Assembly: GCA_938018005.1 (NCBI GenBank)
Contig: CALIJG010000035.1
Location: 1 to 13,946, forward strand
Direction of reading: 5' to 3'
DNA: 13,946 nt
Origin: an uncultured Candidatus Saccharibacteria bacterium
GTDB taxonomy: Bacteria; Patescibacteriota; Saccharimonadia; Saccharimonadales; Saccharimonadaceae
Positions 12,275-13,946 of the stretch are shown in pieces. Within the stretch, counting starts at the first letter, position 1. The number at the start of each line of letters is the position of its first letter. The translations under genes and the position numbers were made by a program. The notes beneath the pieces are model-generated. The model saw nothing but the letters and a program-made list of their open reading frames with translations. It was not told the DNA's origin and did not search any database.

Positions 12275-12307
12275 CCACGTCATGGAAGCCCCATGGCGTG
12301 GTTTTTT
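12275..12307 (+). terminator. Rho-independent terminator of tRNA-Pro
   Basis: An 11-bp stem with one T-G pair (12275-12285 with 12291-12301) and loop AAGCC is followed directly by TTTTTT (12302-12307). Confidence 0.92.
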
Positions 12308-12372
12308 GCTTGTTTTTGCTGGGTTTTGGGGCAGGAAGGCCACTATCTGGCAGACCGTGCAAGCTCACGTCT

Positions 12373-12431
12373 TCTGGCCCCGAGACGACGATGTCACTTG
12401 GCTGGCTCAATGTGACTTTGTCGTCTCCAGA
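12373..12431. repeat. Long imperfect hairpin in the gene-poor stretch
   Basis: GAGACGAC (12382-12389) pairs with GTCGTCTC (12420-12427). After a 3x3 internal loop, GTCAC (12393-12397) pairs with GTGAC (12412-12416), then TTG with CAA across a bulged T, around loop GCTGGCT. TCTG/CAGA extends the base beyond a 5-nt bulge. That is about 16-20 bp in all. There is no T-run, so it is not a standard terminator. Confidence 0.6.
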
Positions 12432-12841
12432 GGCTTCCAGGCCGCTATCAGCTCTTGCACTATTTACCATTGCGAGGCATAAAGTTTTTGTCGATCAGTG
12501 TCGAGTGGCTGATAGTTGCTATCTCAGTCAGAGATGCCATCGAATAGTTTATGGTGTAATTAGTAGATAGTAGAGCAAAGTAGCATCTTAGCAAGCCAAC
12601 TACCCTATCGCGAATGCGACACCAACCACTTTCATTTATGTTAGCTTCGCCACAAGATTATCGGTCAAAACCACTTTCCCGCGCAAAGGTGTTCAGTTGC
12701 TACTTGTCAGCTTCCGCAGCCACCACACCTTGAGGTTCATGCTGTCAATAATTGCTCGAGATCACTGCCGACGTTGTGTTCGTACTGCTGCTGCTATGTC
12801 TATTGGTTAGTATAGAAATATATGGTATATAGGAGTGATTG

Positions 12842-13024
12842 TATCAATATCCCAATCTCGCAGCCTTTACATGGTATATCTTCTATGGTTATATAGAAAT
12901 ATGGCCGAGAAACGACCTTCATCTATATAATACAGGAATTACTAACGACCGACTTCAACGCTGTCGAGGAGTGGATCGACAGCTCGTGGTACTGGATGAG
13001 AAGATTATTCAGGTAGGCTTGTAG
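12842..13024 (+). pseudogene. Possible remnant of a MerR-type regulator C-terminus
   Basis: This stop-terminated frame of about 60 codons ends in LHLYNTGITNDRLQRCRGVD then RQLVVLDEKI. The spacing of Leu, Arg and the closing LDEKI recalls the dimerisation helix of MerR-family regulators, which often adjoin transporter genes. No helix-turn-helix is encoded upstream in any frame I read, so at best this is a relic. It ends 45 nt before the transporter start. Low confidence; it could be chance. Confidence 0.2.
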
Positions 13025-13069
13025 GGCCTAATCAGTTGACAGTCGGCTAGATGTGGAGGAGAACAACGA

Positions 13070-13946
13070 GTGAATCGACAGAATATGGGTACTGTAATCG
13101 AGTCGAGTAGTCGCAAAGTAGCAGGGCTAATAAATAGCCGCGTTCTGGCGCTTGTGCTCGTCTGCACGGTGAGCTTCATGAACGTCCTGGATATCACGGT
13201 GGTGTCGGTGGCACTGGGTGATATCGGGAAGAGTCTTGGCGCGTCGCAGAGTGAGCTGCAATGGGTGGTTAACGCCTACACACTACCGTTGGGAGCGTTG
13301 CTGATGTCTGCAGCGACTCTGAGTAGAAATCTGGGGCGGCTGCGATTGTTCCGATGGGGGCTGGTCCTGTTCACGGTGGGGTCAGCCGTGTGCGCATTAG
13401 CCCCTTCGATGGCTGTACTCAACGCTTTCCGGGCTCTTCAGGCGGTCGGTGGGGCGATCTTCTTGGGCGTCGGCGTGCCAATGATTTCTGATCGCTACCC
13501 CGCTGGACGCGAGCGGGCACGAGCTACTGGGATTTACGGGCTCATCTCAGGGGTGGCCATCGCAGTGGGGCCACTGGCAGGCGGTGGTTTGGTCTTAGTC
13601 GCTGGGTGGCGCTCTATCTTTTGGATCAACGTTCCTGTGGGGGTAGTATCTTGGCTGGCGTCGTGGTACGTGAAGGACCGAAGTACAGACCGTAATAACT
13701 CAGGAGTAGATTGGCTTGGGACATTGCTGGCAATTCTTGCTGTTGGAGCAGTGACGGTCGTCCTGCTGGAGGGATCGGCCTGGGGGTGGACTAGCGCGCG
13801 CACGCTTGGTGGCGTTGCCGTCGGACTGGCCGCGATGGGGCTGTTCATGGCCGTCGAGCGGCGCTCGGACTCACCTATGGTTCCGGGACGTCTGCTGACT
13901 GACCGGCTCTATGTGGTGAGTATCCTGACCGGCTTTGCCGTCCAGG
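13070..13946 (+). CDS. DHA2-type MFS drug exporter (partial, 3' end off window)
   Basis: Proton-driven efflux transporter of the EmrB/QacA type, normally 14 helices; only the first 292 residues are in the window. After a polar N-terminus, helix 1 carries FMNVLDITVVSVAL (36-49), the DHA2 D-motif with D41. The motif C antiporter signature SGVAIAVGPLAGGG is at 160-173, then GWRSIFWINVPVG (179-191) and VDWLGTLLAIL (213-223), all typical of the subfamily. The motif A loop is degenerate: LSRNLGRLRLF (84-94) replaces GDRxGRR and loses its Asp. The GTG at 13070 is preceded by GGAGGAG (13055-13061) with an 8-nt spacer. Codons are G/C-ending and GC is about 60%, well above neighbouring genes, which suggests transfer, possibly from an actinobacterial host. 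Confidence 0.92.
   Translation, partial: MNRQNMGTVIESSSRKVAGLINSRVLALVLVCTVSFMNVLDITVVSVALGDIGKSLGASQSELQWVVNAYTLPLGALLMSAATLSRNLGRLRLFRWGLVLFTVGSAVCALAPSMAVLNAFRALQAVGGAIFLGVGVPMISDRYPAGRERARATGIYGLISGVAIAVGPLAGGGLVLVAGWRSIFWINVPVGVVSWLASWYVKDRSTDRNNSGVDWLGTLLAILAVGAVTVVLLEGSAWGWTSARTLGGVAVGLAAMGLFMAVERRSDSPMVPGRLLTDRLYVVSILTGFAVQ

Larger units (their letters stand above)
12308..13069. other. Gene-poor stretch of about 760 bp
   Basis: No gene can be called with confidence. The longer open frames lack recognisable domains and plausible ribosome binding sites. The stretch holds a long hairpin at 12373-12431, a possible decayed regulator C-terminus at 12842-13024, and an AT-rich part (about 12800-12940) with a TATAAT at 12926-12931 lacking a good -35. 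Composition shifts towards higher GC at the transporter gene. It may be a decayed or acquired segment. Confidence 0.5.

Noticed and set aside
12162..12470. 102-codon minus-strand frame over the tRNA
   Set aside because: It contains the well-known spurious antisense-tRNA peptide (GVTRLELATSRPPAVRATSC) and no domain beyond it.
12139..12570. 143-codon plus-strand frame through tRNA-Pro and its terminator
   Set aside because: It reads through a mature tRNA and a strong terminator; no ribosome binding site.

Overview
This window looks like chromosomal DNA from a Candidate Phyla Radiation bacterium, most likely a Saccharibacterium (TM7). That is an inference. It rests on the very short intergenic spaces, the DnaX lacking its zinc module, a small protein beside rplL that I remember from CPR genomes, and UGA read as stop (dnaX and dnaB both end in TGA, which argues against Absconditabacteria/Gracilibacteria). 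Base composition is uneven: about 50-55% GC in the housekeeping genes, near 40% in the 721-codon gene, and about 60% in the transporter at the right edge.

Layout. Positions 124-4149 (minus) form a replication cluster. dnaX comes first, then dnaB overlapping it by 8 bp, then two tandem paralogous four-helix membrane proteins. Between the paralogs lies a fossil of the last 11 codons of dnaB, which records the duplication and carries the -35 box of the second copy. dnaX appears to be read from a leaderless transcript. Positions 4224-5024 (plus) hold an orphan Imm5-like immunity gene with its own promoter and a strong terminator.

Positions 5053-7267 (minus) carry rplJ behind an L10 autoregulatory leader, then rplL, a terminator, a 77-residue membrane protein, and a 171-residue CPR-type protein with its own promoter. 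Positions 7305-9509 (minus) hold a large, strongly diverged RelA/SpoT-like protein. Positions 9655-10881 (minus) hold a small operon: an unrecognised, possibly Imm1-like protein followed by a divergent thymidylate kinase. Positions 11027-12074 (minus) hold rplA alone, without rplK, with an N-terminal extension of about 100 residues and an L1-binding-type leader.

Divergent from rplA is tRNA-Pro(GGG) with an encoded CCA and a strong terminator. About 760 bp without a confident gene follow (a long hairpin and a possible regulator relic). The window ends inside a GC-rich DHA2-type drug exporter on the plus strand, which is probably laterally acquired.

How the genes fit together. The core is replication (DnaX clamp loader, DnaB helicase, dTMP supply by Tmk) and the ribosomal stalk (L1, L10, L7/L12) with classical ribosomal-protein feedback leaders. 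Accessory genes sit in the gaps: candidate immunity proteins, a degenerate alarmone-enzyme homologue and an efflux pump. They would suit an episymbiont living on an antagonistic actinobacterial host. No CRISPR array, insertion sequence, phage module or toxin gene was seen.
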